Assembly: GCF_947172395.1 (NCBI RefSeq)
Contig: NC_069100.1
Span: 7,592,109 to 7,656,108 of the forward strand
Length of the DNA stretch: 64,000 bases
Origin: Bicyclus anynana
Lineage: Eukaryota > Arthropoda > Insecta > Lepidoptera > Nymphalidae
Reading direction: 5' to 3'
The notes under the pieces were generated by a model. That model saw only the letters and a program-made list of their open reading frames with translations. It was not told the DNA's origin and did no database searches. Below are positions 20,677 to 30,760 of this stretch, piece by piece; position 1 is the first letter of the stretch; each line of letters begins with the position of its first letter. The translations under genes were made by a program, and so were the position numbers.

Positions 20677-21178
20677 TAGGGCTTGCTATTTTTTAAAATA
20701 TCGGATTCTCGATATATCGATAATTTCAAAATAAATTTTTCGGCTAAATGAAAACTTTTAACAATTAAGTATTTATTAAACTTCACTATTTGTTTATGTA
20801 ACTAAATTGACAAGTAAATTAATACGATTAAACATGTTTAAAGTTTTGTCTGAGGGTAAAGTAGTGTATACTATCTGAATACATTACGTTTTACTTATTT
20901 CCGTGACATTTTCGATAAAATGCAATTAAATAAACTAAAATATGAAAAACGTAATAAAGTATAAATAAAGTAAAGTAGATTATGTTTGATAATGTTTTAG
21001 TTTAAATAATTTGCGAGGGATATAAAAAATTAAAACTTAATAATATCTAGTATCGATATCTACGTTTCAACATCGAACTATCGATATATCGTCCATAAAA
21101 ATATTAGTAATGAATACTTATCGCTATTAAGTGATAATGTCGATATTTTGATATATCGATATTTTATTAACAGCCCTA
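20677..21178. mobile_element. hAT-like non-autonomous element, about 500 bp
   Basis: Termini tagggctt and cagcccta are short inverted repeats. Flanking 8-mers caaaagac (20669-20676) and gtaaagac (21179-21186) agree at six of eight bases, as for a decayed hAT target duplication. Both subterminal regions are rich in TATCGATA-type motifs. No transposase is encoded. Confidence 0.55.
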
Positions 21179-21186
21179 GTAAAGAC

Positions 21187-21499
21187 ACTGCCGCCGACTA
21201 GGTGTATCAAAAATAGTAGGTATGTAGGTATTAAACAACAAAATTTCTGAAACTAGGTTAAAGTTCATTAACTTCTTCTTTCCAAACAGAATGAAACAGG
21301 ATGTTCTGAAATTTTTTCATCAATTTTAATTTTTTTTTTCGATAGCGCGTAAATGTGCTTCAGCTTATTTTTAAAATTACTATAGAGTTTCTCGTAATGG
21401 ATACATATGTGTCGCGGCGGATTATAGACGCGGCCGGTAGCACGGTGTATATAGCATAATAATAATATATATATATATAATAATGCTATTTGGCTAAAA
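21187..21499. other. unassigned DNA with a short (TA)n run
   Basis: A TA dinucleotide run lies near 21466-21478. No coding. Confidence 0.4.
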
Positions 21500-21575
21500 A
21501 GCCTAAATAGCTCAGTGGTAAAGGGGCCGGATTCATTACTGAGCCCACTGGACTATTGTCGTACCCACTCCTATA
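21500..21575 (+). repeat. SINE-C copy interrupted by a MITE
   Basis: Head-like cctaaatagctcagtgg followed by the body phrase ttgtcgtacccactccta. The next element is inserted at this point. Confidence 0.6.
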
Positions 21576-21744
21576 GCTTGGCAAATTCATTCGTAACACT
21601 CCCGATGGTCCGCACGGGCCGGCAGGGGGTAGCGATGCCCCGCGCGCTCGACTCACACCCGCGCAGTCCTTCCCTCTGCCCCGCGCAGTCCTTTCCCCCT
21701 GTCACCCGCATATCATGGTAGTGTCATCAACGAACTTGCCAAGC
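21576..21744. mobile_element. GC-rich MITE with TA target duplication
   Basis: Inverted ends gcttggcaaattcattcg and cgaacttgccaagc are flanked by TA on both sides (21574-21575 and 21745-21746). The 169-bp element has a markedly GC-rich core with a twice-repeated cgcgcagtcctt phrase, unlike the AT-rich surroundings. The TA duplication suggests a Tc1/mariner-type source. Confidence 0.65.
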
Positions 21745-21768
21745 TAATGGCAGTGACGTGCACAAAGA

Positions 21769-21810
21769 GAAGGCGTTATACTCACAAAATGTGAGTATAA
21801 CGCCTTCCCT
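21769..21810. repeat. hairpin with near-perfect arms
   Basis: gaaggcgttatactcac and gtgagtataacgccttc are reverse complements around a short A-rich loop. Confidence 0.75.
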
Positions 21811-22774
21811 AACTAACTAACGCAACATGTTTAAAGTATTTTTTTATTAAAATGTATGTATTATGTCTGTATTAACAATTTATACAATGCCTGGCAATCT
21901 CAGCATCTATTTTATAATTATAATTTAAGTTTAAGAAATTTAAGCCTTCGAATTCCTAAAACGTTTAATTACATAAGTAACATCACAGAGTCGGTGTCTT
22001 TGACCACCGATACCGTAAGCTCAGCGACGTTGACTTTCACTATCACATACTAACAAGTTTGCATGTCCGTCCGTGCGATTTGCGATTTCCCATACATGCC
22101 TACATCGATATCCAAGCCTAAGAGAAGACTTAGCGTTCCATTAATCATCCATACGTGAAATTTAACTACACGATCACAAAAGCGTAAAGACGTAGAGTTT
22201 ATGAGTGAACACTTGATGCACAAACCCCATCGGTCTATATTTCACTCAAACCCGAGGTCTGTATCTCACAGGATACACTAAATAGCAATTATAGGTTTTT
22301 TTGATGACTATCAGTATTAATGGAACTCACACCCGCCACTTTCCAGCAAGTGAAATTAAATATTGCATACGGGTTGTGGCCTAGCACCTGAGAATAGTAA
22401 TTGCTTTAAGTCTAAAAGCTATTCTTTCTGGGTAGCCGGCGAAATGAAAAAAGTACAGCTCCCGAGGGATTGAAATGACTTTTAGACGAACGTCCAGAGG
22501 AAATAAAACCTATTAGTACGTTACGTCGGCATATTATATTTATTTGACCTGCTGGTCCTTTACTTTGTTAGAGATGTTTTATCCCCTTCGAGAGAAAGGG
22601 CCATGTTTGTGTTGATACTCGATTCACTTAATTGAAATTGTTTATTGAATTAAATGTTTCTTATATCCCGTATTTTCAACTAATTGCGTATTAAATTTAT
22701 CTGTAGAAATTTGTTGGTGTTTCTTGCAGAAATGCTCATCTGCTTGCCAGAATTTCTTTGACATTAATATTTTT
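21811..22774. other. no recognisable feature
   Basis: Mostly AT-rich unique-looking DNA. No coding exon or recognised repeat. Confidence 0.4.
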
Positions 22775-22778
22775 TTAA

Positions 22779-22901
22779 CACGTTCGCTGCGGTACGAGGT
22801 CAATTAACCTCGTACCACAACACAAAAAGTTTTAGTACGAGGTCAAAAAACCTCGTATTGTATTGAAAAAGTACTGAAAAATCAGTGCCGCAGCGAACGT
22901 G
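22779..22901. mobile_element. 123-bp MITE with TTAA target duplication
   Basis: cacgttcgctgcgg and ccgcagcgaacgtg are perfect 14-bp inverted ends, flanked by TTAA at 22775-22778 and 22902-22905. TTAA is the target of piggyBac-type transposases. Inside are two smaller palindromes built from tacgaggtc and gacctcgta-like arms. No coding. Confidence 0.8.
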
Positions 22902-22905
22902 TTAA

Positions 22906-23377
22906 CAGCTGAATACAACCGATTAGTCCACAGATCAGTGTGACCGATCTCCCAAAATGGCTACAATCGAACCTATTATTTTATAACCTCACTAATAAAA
23001 AGTTAAAACTGCAACGTATAGATCGAAAAAGTTATAATAAAAACCATGACATTAGTTATTTTAGTAAGGTCATTAGGGTTATTACCGGCGTAATATGTAA
23101 CTTGTAACACTTTTTTACTTAAGATGCGTAACATTTATTTTTTGCAAATCATCGATCACGCAACGTAACATTTAAGGTCTATGCACACGGAGCGTTTCAT
23201 ATGCTAGCTATATGTCAGTCAATCCTCTACCTGTATGTAATGTCACCTACTGTACTATTGGCTCGTGACCGAAAATAGAAGGAGGAGAAGATAATATGCG
23301 GCTCTTGTATGTGTCTATCAGTGACACTTTGAAATATGCTAGGTTATTTTAGAATTTAAACTATCGTGTGTGTTATT
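22906..23377. other. no recognisable feature
   Basis: Non-coding. The phrase atatgctaggtt at about 23335 recurs just right of the following palindrome (about 23615). Confidence 0.4.
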
Positions 23378-23619
23378 CATATTAATTGATTATGAAACAC
23401 GGCTAAAACTCACGTGATATTACGTCGGAGTATGCCCGACTAGTTTCGAACCCATACGGGGCCCTTAGTCATGAGCTGGTTCTTGCATCGCGGCACGATC
23501 CAAACTCATGACCAGAACCAGCTCATGACTAAGGGCCCCGTATGGGTTCGAAACTAGTCGGGCATACTCCGACGTAATATCACGTGAGTTTTAGCCGTGT
23601 TTCATAATCAATTAATATG
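23378..23619. repeat. large perfect palindrome: 106-bp arms, 30-nt loop
   Basis: Arms 23378-23483 and 23514-23619 are exact reverse complements over their whole length; the loop is 23484-23513. A transcript across it would form a 106-bp perfect RNA hairpin. It is not coding. It resembles a foldback (snap-back) mobile repeat, but no known family is assigned. A short direct repeat, atatgctaggtt, lies on both sides. Confidence 0.95.
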
Positions 23620-23689
23620 CTAGGTTGTATAGCTGCAAACCACAGATTAAAAAATAACGACCGACGGTATCGTAGCCGTCCCAAACACA

Positions 23690-24015
23690 AAATTCAAAAA
23701 TGAATATATTCTCGAGTCAGCACGACACGAAGCGTTGCATCAGTAATTTTCAATATTATTCAAGAAAATTGGCGTCTTATGTTTTTAAATAGTTTAAAAG
23801 CTCTTCACAAAAAAAAAACTAAAGAAATAAGATGGAGTATTTTATTAGTAATTATTGATTATTATATTAATTTACATACTTGTTGTAATTGTCAAATTTT
23901 GAAATACAAATTATGAAAAAGTTTGTTTATGCCAAGGAGACGACAATGATGTCAAGGAAACGTGTGACGTTTTTTTGGGTTTCACCAGTTTCACCACGCT
24001 GCTTGTAAAGCCTCA
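23690..24015 (-). repeat. interspersed repeat family D, copy 1
   Basis: The reverse complement matches 41690-42010 and 53846-54180. Shared phrases include taaagaaataagatggagta (plus strand here) and the end motif gagtctttacaa on the other copies (ttgtaaagcctc here). Non-coding; family unknown. Confidence 0.7.
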
Positions 24016-24360
24016 TTCTGGATATTCTGTGGCTGCAAATATAGCAAACGCGTCAATAGCGCGTTCTAAACTCGATATATGCACCGGCACTTATTAAAAT
24101 ACATCTGAATGACTTGTGATATATTTTAATTTATATTTAATTGTTTGTCATGACGGTATAACACGCACTAAAATATATTATAATATATAATACACTTCCT
24201 ATACACCTACTTGCTTTCTACAAATAGATGACCTTTTGTGATATTTTTAAAAACTTACATAACAAAATATATCTAATAGGCAATTTAGATTTATCGAATA
24301 TGTTTTTAATTTAATCATGATGGATTTATTGCTTTTTTACGTCTCTTAGCACGGTTAGGA
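24016..24360. other. no recognisable feature
   Basis: AT-rich, non-coding. Confidence 0.4.
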
Positions 24361-24702
24361 TTTTTTTTTATTCTTTGCAAGTTAGCCCTTGACTACAATC
24401 TCACCTGATGGTAAGTGATGATACAGTCTAAGATGGAAGCGGGCTAACTTATATAATAATATATATATAGGGAGGAGTATGAAAATCCACACCCCTTTCG
24501 GTTTCTACACGGCATCGTACCGGAACGCTAAATCGCTTGGCGGTACGTCTTTGCCGGTAGGGTGGTAACTAGCCACGGCCGAAGCCTTCCACCAGCCAGA
24601 CCTGGACAAATTAAGAAAATCTCAATCTGCCCAGCCGGGGATCGAACCCAGGACCTCCGTTTTGTAAATCCACCGCGCATACCACTGCGCCACGGAGGCC
24701 GT
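24361..24702 (-). repeat. full-length SINE-B copy with a TA-rich insertion
   Basis: The best copy of the family. The tRNA-like head ends at 24702 (ggcctccgtggcgcagtgg on the minus strand; B box ggttcgatccc). The body is complete and the tail is a T run at 24361. A short TATATA insertion lies at about 24451-24468. Confidence 0.9.
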
Positions 24703-24897
24703 CAAAAATTATTTCATTTATAACTACAAATCCAAGTTTACAAGCAATTATATTGCCAGCTCTGGTCAATTAAAGATTTTATGTTTTCCTTAGCTATCTG
24801 CTAAGGGTTTTAGGTTCCAGTGTGACTAGTTAATGATTTACCGACGAACACTTACCGCCGAGTAGATCGTAATACCCAAGTAGGTAGTCGTCTCGGT

Positions 24898-24945
24898 ATC
24901 ATATATAGGTTGGTAGCCCGTACCTCTTCCAAACTAGCACGCTAC
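24898..24945 (+). promoter_or_regulatory. possible core promoter of the cuticle-like gene
   Basis: A TATA-like atatatagg at about 24901 lies 170 bases upstream of the coding ATG, with candidate start sites about 30 bases further on. A polypyrimidine tract and cag just before the ATG (25064-25073) suggest a short intron may separate the transcript start from the coding exon. Confidence 0.25.
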
Positions 24946-25076
24946 AATCATACAATTATCATCACAAGTGTATTGTAAACAACTACCTACAGCTACCGGC
25001 ATTAAATTGAAACTACTTGTATGAGAGTTAACAGAATTACTCTTTTAGTAACGAGTATTTCTTCTTTTCAGATAAT

Positions 25077-27362
25077 ATGGCGAAAACAGCATGCACCACC
25101 TCTGTAACCATCATACTATTTATAACAGTACACCTCACAGCTACAGCCAAACAAAACCCTAGACCAGTGTTCGAAAGCAATAACGAACAAGAGAGGATAG
25201 ACGACTCCGTAAGATTATCAAATAACCCAGGGTATTTACCGTTTGGCAATCCTCTAGCTGGTAATTCCATACAAAATGCTAGAATTCATAGAAACAACCA
25301 GCAAGCAATGTTCAATGCTGAAAGAATAAGGCAACATAAGGCTCAGCTACAAAGATGGTCCAAAGGGCCTCAAATAATTGACAGCTACATGAAAGCTTAC
25401 CACGACTCTCAAGAAAATCATCAACTTACATTGGAAAATCAACAGGCGACCTTAAAAGATGGCCCCGTTACTGCAGCACCTGTAAGGATTCTGGGGAGAC
25501 CGGTTAAACAAAGAAACGTGCAAAAGAAGAGAGTTCCAAATTTAGAAAATACAGGAAACATAGCACAAATTGACTGTTTATCAGGAACAAACAGAGGACA
25601 ACTTCCTAAACGAGGAGATATTAAATTTTTCCAAGGATCAGAACCAACGAAAATCACTAAAGCTGATGCAGTTATCAAAGATGTGAGAAATAGAAATCAT
25701 AGGTCCTACGGTTCGTCAGATTACCATCAGAATTTAGAAACAAAAAGGTATAAAACTGTGTACGCATCTCCTGCTCCGAGTTACGAACACGGAGTAACGA
25801 TAAAACCAAATGGTAATGCTGGTATCGCGCAACCAAGTGAACTAGCTAGCCTATATACATCAGCAGTACCAAGTGACGCGAAATATGCTTACCCAAATAA
25901 CGTCAATAGCCTAAAATCAGTACAAGACATTCAAGCGCTTAATTCTCTACTACACAAGAGTCCTACAGAACAACTAACAGAGTTTAACGCCTTATTAAAT
26001 AATGGCAAAATTCCTGAAGATATTACCAAAGGGGTACCTGTAGACTTTTATTTCTATCTCAAAGACCCAACACAACATGGTATAGCACAAAATTACGATA
26101 ACTTAAAGTATACGCAGATACCTCAAACGTATGCCAGCGCGTTTGCACCTGATCATGTTACAAAAGATTATACACCAATCACTGAAGACGTAGATGATAT
26201 AGAAGATCCCAATAAAGGCCCGGTCACATTTAATCTACAGCCAATTCCACCAACTAAAATACCAGAACAAACTACAACAACAAAAAGCAACAACTATTAC
26301 AAAGTCGAAGTTGCCAGTCAAACTATAAGTGCAGGACTTAAGCCAAAGCATATAAAAGAAGAGTATTATGTTAAACAAGAAAATGACCCTCACTATGAAT
26401 CATTAACTTATGGGTACCAACCCATTTATGTAGACGGGGGGGACAGCAAAAGTGAAATGTATTTACATCATAATGCAGAACCAACAGGTGTTCAGCATTT
26501 ACTAGAAGACGGGACACAGACCTCAGCGTTTGGAGATGACAACGTAAGTATTAATAAGATATTTAAAAACGGTACGCATAAAGCAGATAAAAAACCCAAT
26601 AGAACCAAGCGTTCGGAACTGGAAACTGAACCATTTCTTTTGGAGGGTGAAAAAACGACTACAGAAGCGACGATTAGTACAAATAGCACTGACATTCCAA
26701 CATCTGAATCCCTTATAAGATTAAATCCGGTAAACAAGAAACGAGTTAACGATTTCAACGTTTTTATAACTCCCAACTTTCCTATCGGTGAGGCGACGGA
26801 TTACATAGACGATTACGACTATCCACAGTTAAAAAATCGGCCTCACAATAAATACGATCCGATTTACGATGACGATGATTATAATTACGATGATTTTGGC
26901 GCATCAGATTACGATGTCAAAAATTACGCCCCATCTTCCGGTTACATAGAGTCTAAAGGTAGTTTTTCGAAAAAAATACGACATTACCGCCGTCCAAACC
27001 TGTCTAATCCATCACAATTATACAGCGTCCCACCTTCTACTTCTTATGGTGTACCAATTTATGGTACTCCTGCAACTATTTTCACACCACAAACTTATGT
27101 GCAGCCAAAATTTGAATTACCAACAATAAACACTTTAAGTAATTTCCAAAATGTAATTGAACCTATTTATATGTTGACACAATCTCAGTTAAACGAGCTA
27201 ATTGGTCACCATAACCTGAATATAGAACACTTGGACGTTTACCAAGTTTCGAAGGAAAACAAAAAGAAAAGACCACCACATTTTCCGAGGAAATATAAGA
27301 AAAGGAATCCCTTTAGGCACGTGAGAAACAACCTTCACAAATTACATAAGTTTCATGGATAA
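25077..27362 (+). CDS. secreted cuticle/matrix-like protein, 761 aa
   Basis: A long open frame starting ATGGCGAAAACA just after a good acceptor-like tract (cttcttttcag). Residues 1-24 form a signal peptide (hydrophobic core VTIILFITVHL, likely cleavage near TATAKQ). The mature part is low-complexity and hydrophilic, with Tyr/Pro/Ser-rich phrases common in cuticular and extracellular matrix proteins (YASPAPSYEHGV, TSYGVPIYGTP). It has only one cysteine, a furin-like site RTKR at 509-512, an Asp/Tyr-rich acidic block at about 574-611, and a basic Lys/His-rich C-terminus. No named domain is seen within it. Downstream on the same strand, at 32406-32612, lies a chitin-binding RR exon with no other visible partner. 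A donor at 27321 (cac|gtgaga) would join to it in phase 0. The frame as shown ends at TAA 27360-27362, with an AATAAA near 27569. Confidence 0.8.
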   Translation: MAKTACTTSVTIILFITVHLTATAKQNPRPVFESNNEQERIDDSVRLSNNPGYLPFGNPLAGNSIQNARIHRNNQQAMFNAERIRQHKAQLQRWSKGPQIIDSYMKAYHDSQENHQLTLENQQATLKDGPVTAAPVRILGRPVKQRNVQKKRVPNLENTGNIAQIDCLSGTNRGQLPKRGDIKFFQGSEPTKITKADAVIKDVRNRNHRSYGSSDYHQNLETKRYKTVYASPAPSYEHGVTIKPNGNAGIAQPSELASLYTSAVPSDAKYAYPNNVNSLKSVQDIQALNSLLHKSPTEQLTEFNALLNNGKIPEDITKGVPVDFYFYLKDPTQHGIAQNYDNLKYTQIPQTYASAFAPDHVTKDYTPITEDVDDIEDPNKGPVTFNLQPIPPTKIPEQTTTTKSNNYYKVEVASQTISAGLKPKHIKEEYYVKQENDPHYESLTYGYQPIYVDGGDSKSEMYLHHNAEPTGVQHLLEDGTQTSAFGDDNVSINKIFKNGTHKADKKPNRTKRSELETEPFLLEGEKTTTEATISTNSTDIPTSESLIRLNPVNKKRVNDFNVFITPNFPIGEATDYIDDYDYPQLKNRPHNKYDPIYDDDDYNYDDFGASDYDVKNYAPSSGYIESKGSFSKKIRHYRRPNLSNPSQLYSVPPSTSYGVPIYGTPATIFTPQTYVQPKFELPTINTLSNFQNVIEPIYMLTQSQLNELIGHHNLNIEHLDVYQVSKENKKKRPPHFPRKYKKRNPFRHVRNNLHKLHKFHG

Positions 27363-27611
27363 ATTAATTTAATATTAAACTCAATTTATTTATCTATTTA
27401 TGCATTTTATTCTGTTTCGATTTATGTAAATAGCATTCGCTATAAATAATTAATTGTAACATAAAATTAGATTTTAATTTATTTAATTATTATAGGCAAA
27501 TACAAGTTTAAGTTGTTTCTAATTTATCTGTGTACTTTTAAACAAAAATACTTTATACTAATACCTAGAATAAAACACGCTTATTTTTAGGTTTTATACT
27601 AATTTACATTA
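27363..27611 (+). other. probable 3' untranslated region
   Basis: AT-rich sequence after the stop codon with a polyadenylation-type AATAAA (agaataaaacacg) near 27569, which would support a transcript ending here. Confidence 0.4.
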
Positions 27612-27836
27612 CTAGTGGACGCCCGCGACTTCGTCTGCGTGGGATTTAGTTTTACATGAATCCCGCGGGAACCATGGAACCGGGATGACAAGTAGCCTAT
27701 GCGTTAATACAGAGTAAAATGTATTTCCATTCCAAATTTCAGCCAAATTACTTCAGTAGTAGCGGCGTTGAAGAGTAACAAACATCCAAACAAACATTCA
27801 TATATACAAACTTTCGCGTTTATAATATTATTAGGA
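27612..27836 (-). mobile_element. Lep1-type non-autonomous Helitron
   Basis: The minus-strand 3' end is at ctag (27612-27615), preceded on that strand by the family hairpin (gcagacgaagtcgcgggcgt). The body has the cattccaaatttcagccaaa phrase and the 5' end has the aaactttcgcgtttataata phrase. About 225 bp, no coding. Confidence 0.8.
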
Positions 27837-28599
27837 TCTATTTAAATACTCATGGATGAAATAATTTCTTAGGATCTCTATACAATTGCAATACTTATAC
27901 AATTTCAAATGAATAAAATAAACTTTATTCAGTTTAGATTCTATGTGGTGGAAAACAACTTGTCTAAAAATATATTTGAAGAAACTCTTTTAAAGCGCAT
28001 CCTACACCATTGCCACATCATATCTAATTTATCTTAGTGATCCAGCGTGAATGGCAAAACTAATAGCGTGGATTAAGGCCTAGCACATATATAGAGTATA
28101 CTCTATTTCTATGCTAGGCCTTAAGTATTAAAAGTATCATTTCATTTAGGTATTTATCATCATCTTCGTGTGCCATTCTCGAACCGACGTTTAGCGACTA
28201 AAGATGGAAACTTATCGCTTATTGACCGTCACTTTAGTTGCTTCTGTTAACTACGGATAGCTTCTCATTTATAGCGTAACTTTTTAAAATAATGTAGAAT
28301 ACATACTGTGGTATATTGGCAATGAAAAACGTTAAAATGAAAATCTTTTAACAATAAAAATTTAGAAGCGCTTAAGAAATTAAAATTCGGATTACTTCAC
28401 AGTGTTTCGTTTCACAGGTCGATAGTTGTTTAGCATATTTGCTTAATTGATTAATTGCTGCATGTTCGCATGCCGTGGATATTTCATAGCAACGTTTAGA
28501 AATACCACTGTATCGAATTATTGTATTGGAGGTTAACAATGTTGCAATATGCCTTAGATCAGTATCTAAGGTATTGCAAAGAAAGGATGAAGCAGTCTT
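27837..28599. other. unassigned; contains an imperfect palindrome
   Basis: taaggcctagcacatatata near 28076 and the following ttctatgctaggcctta form an imperfect inverted repeat. The rest is AT-rich and non-coding. Confidence 0.4.
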
Positions 28600-29065
28600 C
28601 TTTTAAACACGCATAGATTACCTTCACTTGTAACTAACTATGTATGTAAGAATTCTTCGATTAGGATGAAATTTTGCACACGCTCTGAATTCTGGTGACA
28701 ATACATGATTATCTAAGAAACGTCATTACAAATCCAACATGGCGGCCTTCCCAAGATGGCGGACTAGCTGTTTGAAATACACCTCCATGATATGGATATC
28801 AAATGAAAGGGTTTGCTGTCTGGAATACGAAAATAAATCACGTGACTTAGATCTAATATTTGTAATTTTTTGTGCGTGCTAAAAGCGTGTCTTTTTAGTT
28901 TTTTAAACTATTAAACTAACTATCTGTTTATTTATCCTCTTCTGTTTGTTAATAATGTTCTGTTTGTTCCTAATTATTGTATTATGCAATAATAACCAGT
29001 GCACAGTAAAACTAACTGTGGTTTGTGTTGCACTATGGTTAGGCTTAATTTCAATGTGTTGTTTG
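28600..29065 (+). repeat. interspersed repeat E leading into a microsatellite
   Basis: Phrases cacacgctctgaattctgg and aagatggcggactagctgtt, then tcaaatgaaagggtttgctg. An inverted copy of the second half lies at about 31750-31860. The following AAATA array may be its tail. Confidence 0.55.
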
Positions 29066-29070
29066 TTGAA

Positions 29071-29224
29071 TAATAAATAAAATAAATAAAATAAATAAAA
29101 TAAATAAAATAAATAAAATAAATAAAATAAATAAAATAAATAAAATAAATAAAATAAATAAAATAAATAAAATAAATAAAATAAATAAAATAAATAAAAT
29201 AAATAAAATAAATAAATAAAATAA
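29071..29224. repeat. 9-bp tandem repeat (AAATAAATA)n, about 17 units
   Basis: A very regular array with T spacing alternating 4 and 5. The open frame across it on the minus strand (Phe-Ile-Leu repeats) is an artefact of the repeat. Confidence 0.95.
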
Positions 29225-29387
29225 TTTAATGTTATTTAACGGAACTTTAGTTGCGATTTTTATAGACATTATTAAAATTGGTATTGCCTAGTAGTCCTAG
29301 TTTAGTCCTTGTCCTGGATTCAATTCTTGGAAATGGCTCGGATTAGGAAATATTACAATATTTTTTCTTTTAAAAAACTTTCCTATA

Positions 29388-29554
29388 GACGATCTCCGTA
29401 GCGCAGTGGTATGAGCGGTGGATTTACAAGACGGAGGTCCTGGGTTCATTCCCCGGCTGGGCCGATTGAGGTTTTCTTAATTGGACCAGGTCTGGCTGGT
29501 GGGAGGCTCCGGCCGTGGCTAGTTACCGGCAAAGACGAACCGCCAAGCGATTTA
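29388..29554 (+). repeat. SINE-B head and partial body
   Basis: ctccgtagcgcagtggtatg and ggaggtcctgggttcattcc form the head. The body stops at gaaccgccaagcgatttagc, where a SINE-C piece in the other orientation begins. Confidence 0.8.
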
Positions 29555-29564
29555 GCAAGTTGTA

Positions 29565-29656
29565 CAGTGGGTACGACAACAGTCCAACGGACGGGGCTCG
29601 AACTTATGTACTCTCGGTATTTAGTGCGGCTCCTTGATCGCGAAGCTATTGAGGTT
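29565..29656 (-). repeat. SINE-C head fragment, inverted next to SINE-B
   Basis: The reverse complement reads aacctcaatagcttcgcgat then a B-box-like ggttcgagcccc and tgttgtcgtacccac, the SINE-C head and body start. Confidence 0.65.
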
Positions 29657-30035
29657 TGAAATAAAAATATATGAAGTAAATCAACAAATTGTGTATACTT
29701 GATTTTATTTTTAAAATGTGTAAGAATTACATTTTACTATAAATACAAAAGTTTCAAAAATAATTTATTTTCCACATCTAACCTTGATTATTTTCAATTA
29801 TTTTGTCTCACAGGGACAATAAGTTTTTTTGGGAAAAAACTACCAGTTCGGTTACTAAAGCCCAGCAAGTAGGTACATACCTACTCCAGTAGGATGGCAG
29901 TATTTCAGTTCGAGGTGTACCATAAATGGTTGTCGGCGAAATGTCCCACACCTTTAGCTCAGGCTGACGGCCGTAGATAGAGAAATGTCAAAATAGAGAG
30001 TGTTGCGTTGGGGCGAAAGAGGAGTAAGGGTAAGA
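29657..30035. other. no recognisable feature
   Basis: AT-rich, non-coding. Confidence 0.4.
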
Positions 30036-30240
30036 AAGAAAGAAAGAAAGAAAGAAAATAAATTTATTCAAATCTAAAAGTTACAGACAGTCAGTACCCT
30101 ATCCTTATGACAGCATGTCTGTCTGTAACCCTTAAAAAGAAAGGGTGTACAGCTCAGCATATGCCGTGCACTACATACAAGCATAACACACGGCGCTGAT
30201 TTTCAGCTGAGACCCGTGTGACGTCACAGCTTATAATTGT
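30036..30240 (-). repeat. LINE-like 3' end with (TTTC)n tail
   Basis: A GAAA array at 30030-30057 (TTTC on the minus strand) followed by sequence related to 41343-41652 (ggcgctgattttcagctgag here; ggcgctggttttcaggtgaa there). Both look like minus-strand retrotransposon 3' ends. Confidence 0.55.
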
Positions 30241-30760
30241 ACAAATAAATTGACATTAACTAAATTAAATTAAAATAAGCAGCAAATATGTGGTACATTT
30301 TAAAAATATATAATTACTAATTAAACTACAGATATAATATGATACTAGTATGTAATGGAAAACGACAATGCAATTTATATATATACATTTATAATATTAT
30401 GAAGTGTATGTATTTATTAATGCATAATATATATTTTATAGTATATAAATATATATAGGTAAATAGAAAATCATGTTCAAATGAAAATAACTAAATTATT
30501 AACTAAAATTTCAAAATTCCAAAAAATGAGTATCCTATTTATCCTAATTATGTTGATTCCCTCTATAAAATTGATATTTCCACCGCACAATCCTCAAATT
30601 CCTTTTGTCTATCTAGTAAAAAAATCTTCAACTTTCTACGAAAAGCAAATTTGCTTCGGGAATCACGGATTGGCGGTGGAATATTATTCCAGCAGCGAGT
30701 GGCGGCATATTTAAAACTACCCCTAAAGGCAGCTGAACAATGTCGAGGGACGCTCAGAGG
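30241..30760. other. unassigned; faint decayed coding on the minus strand
   Basis: 30563-30763 on the minus strand has a short frame resembling the end of a transposon-type protein (SFKYAATRCWNNIPPPIRDS). A very similar phrase ends many non-LTR retrotransposon polyproteins, so this is probably a LINE remnant. Confidence 0.4.

Noticed and set aside
29051..29269. Open frame of Phe-Ile-Leu repeats on the minus strand
   Set aside because: It is entirely the 9-bp (AAATAAATA)n array read in one frame; the period equals three codons.
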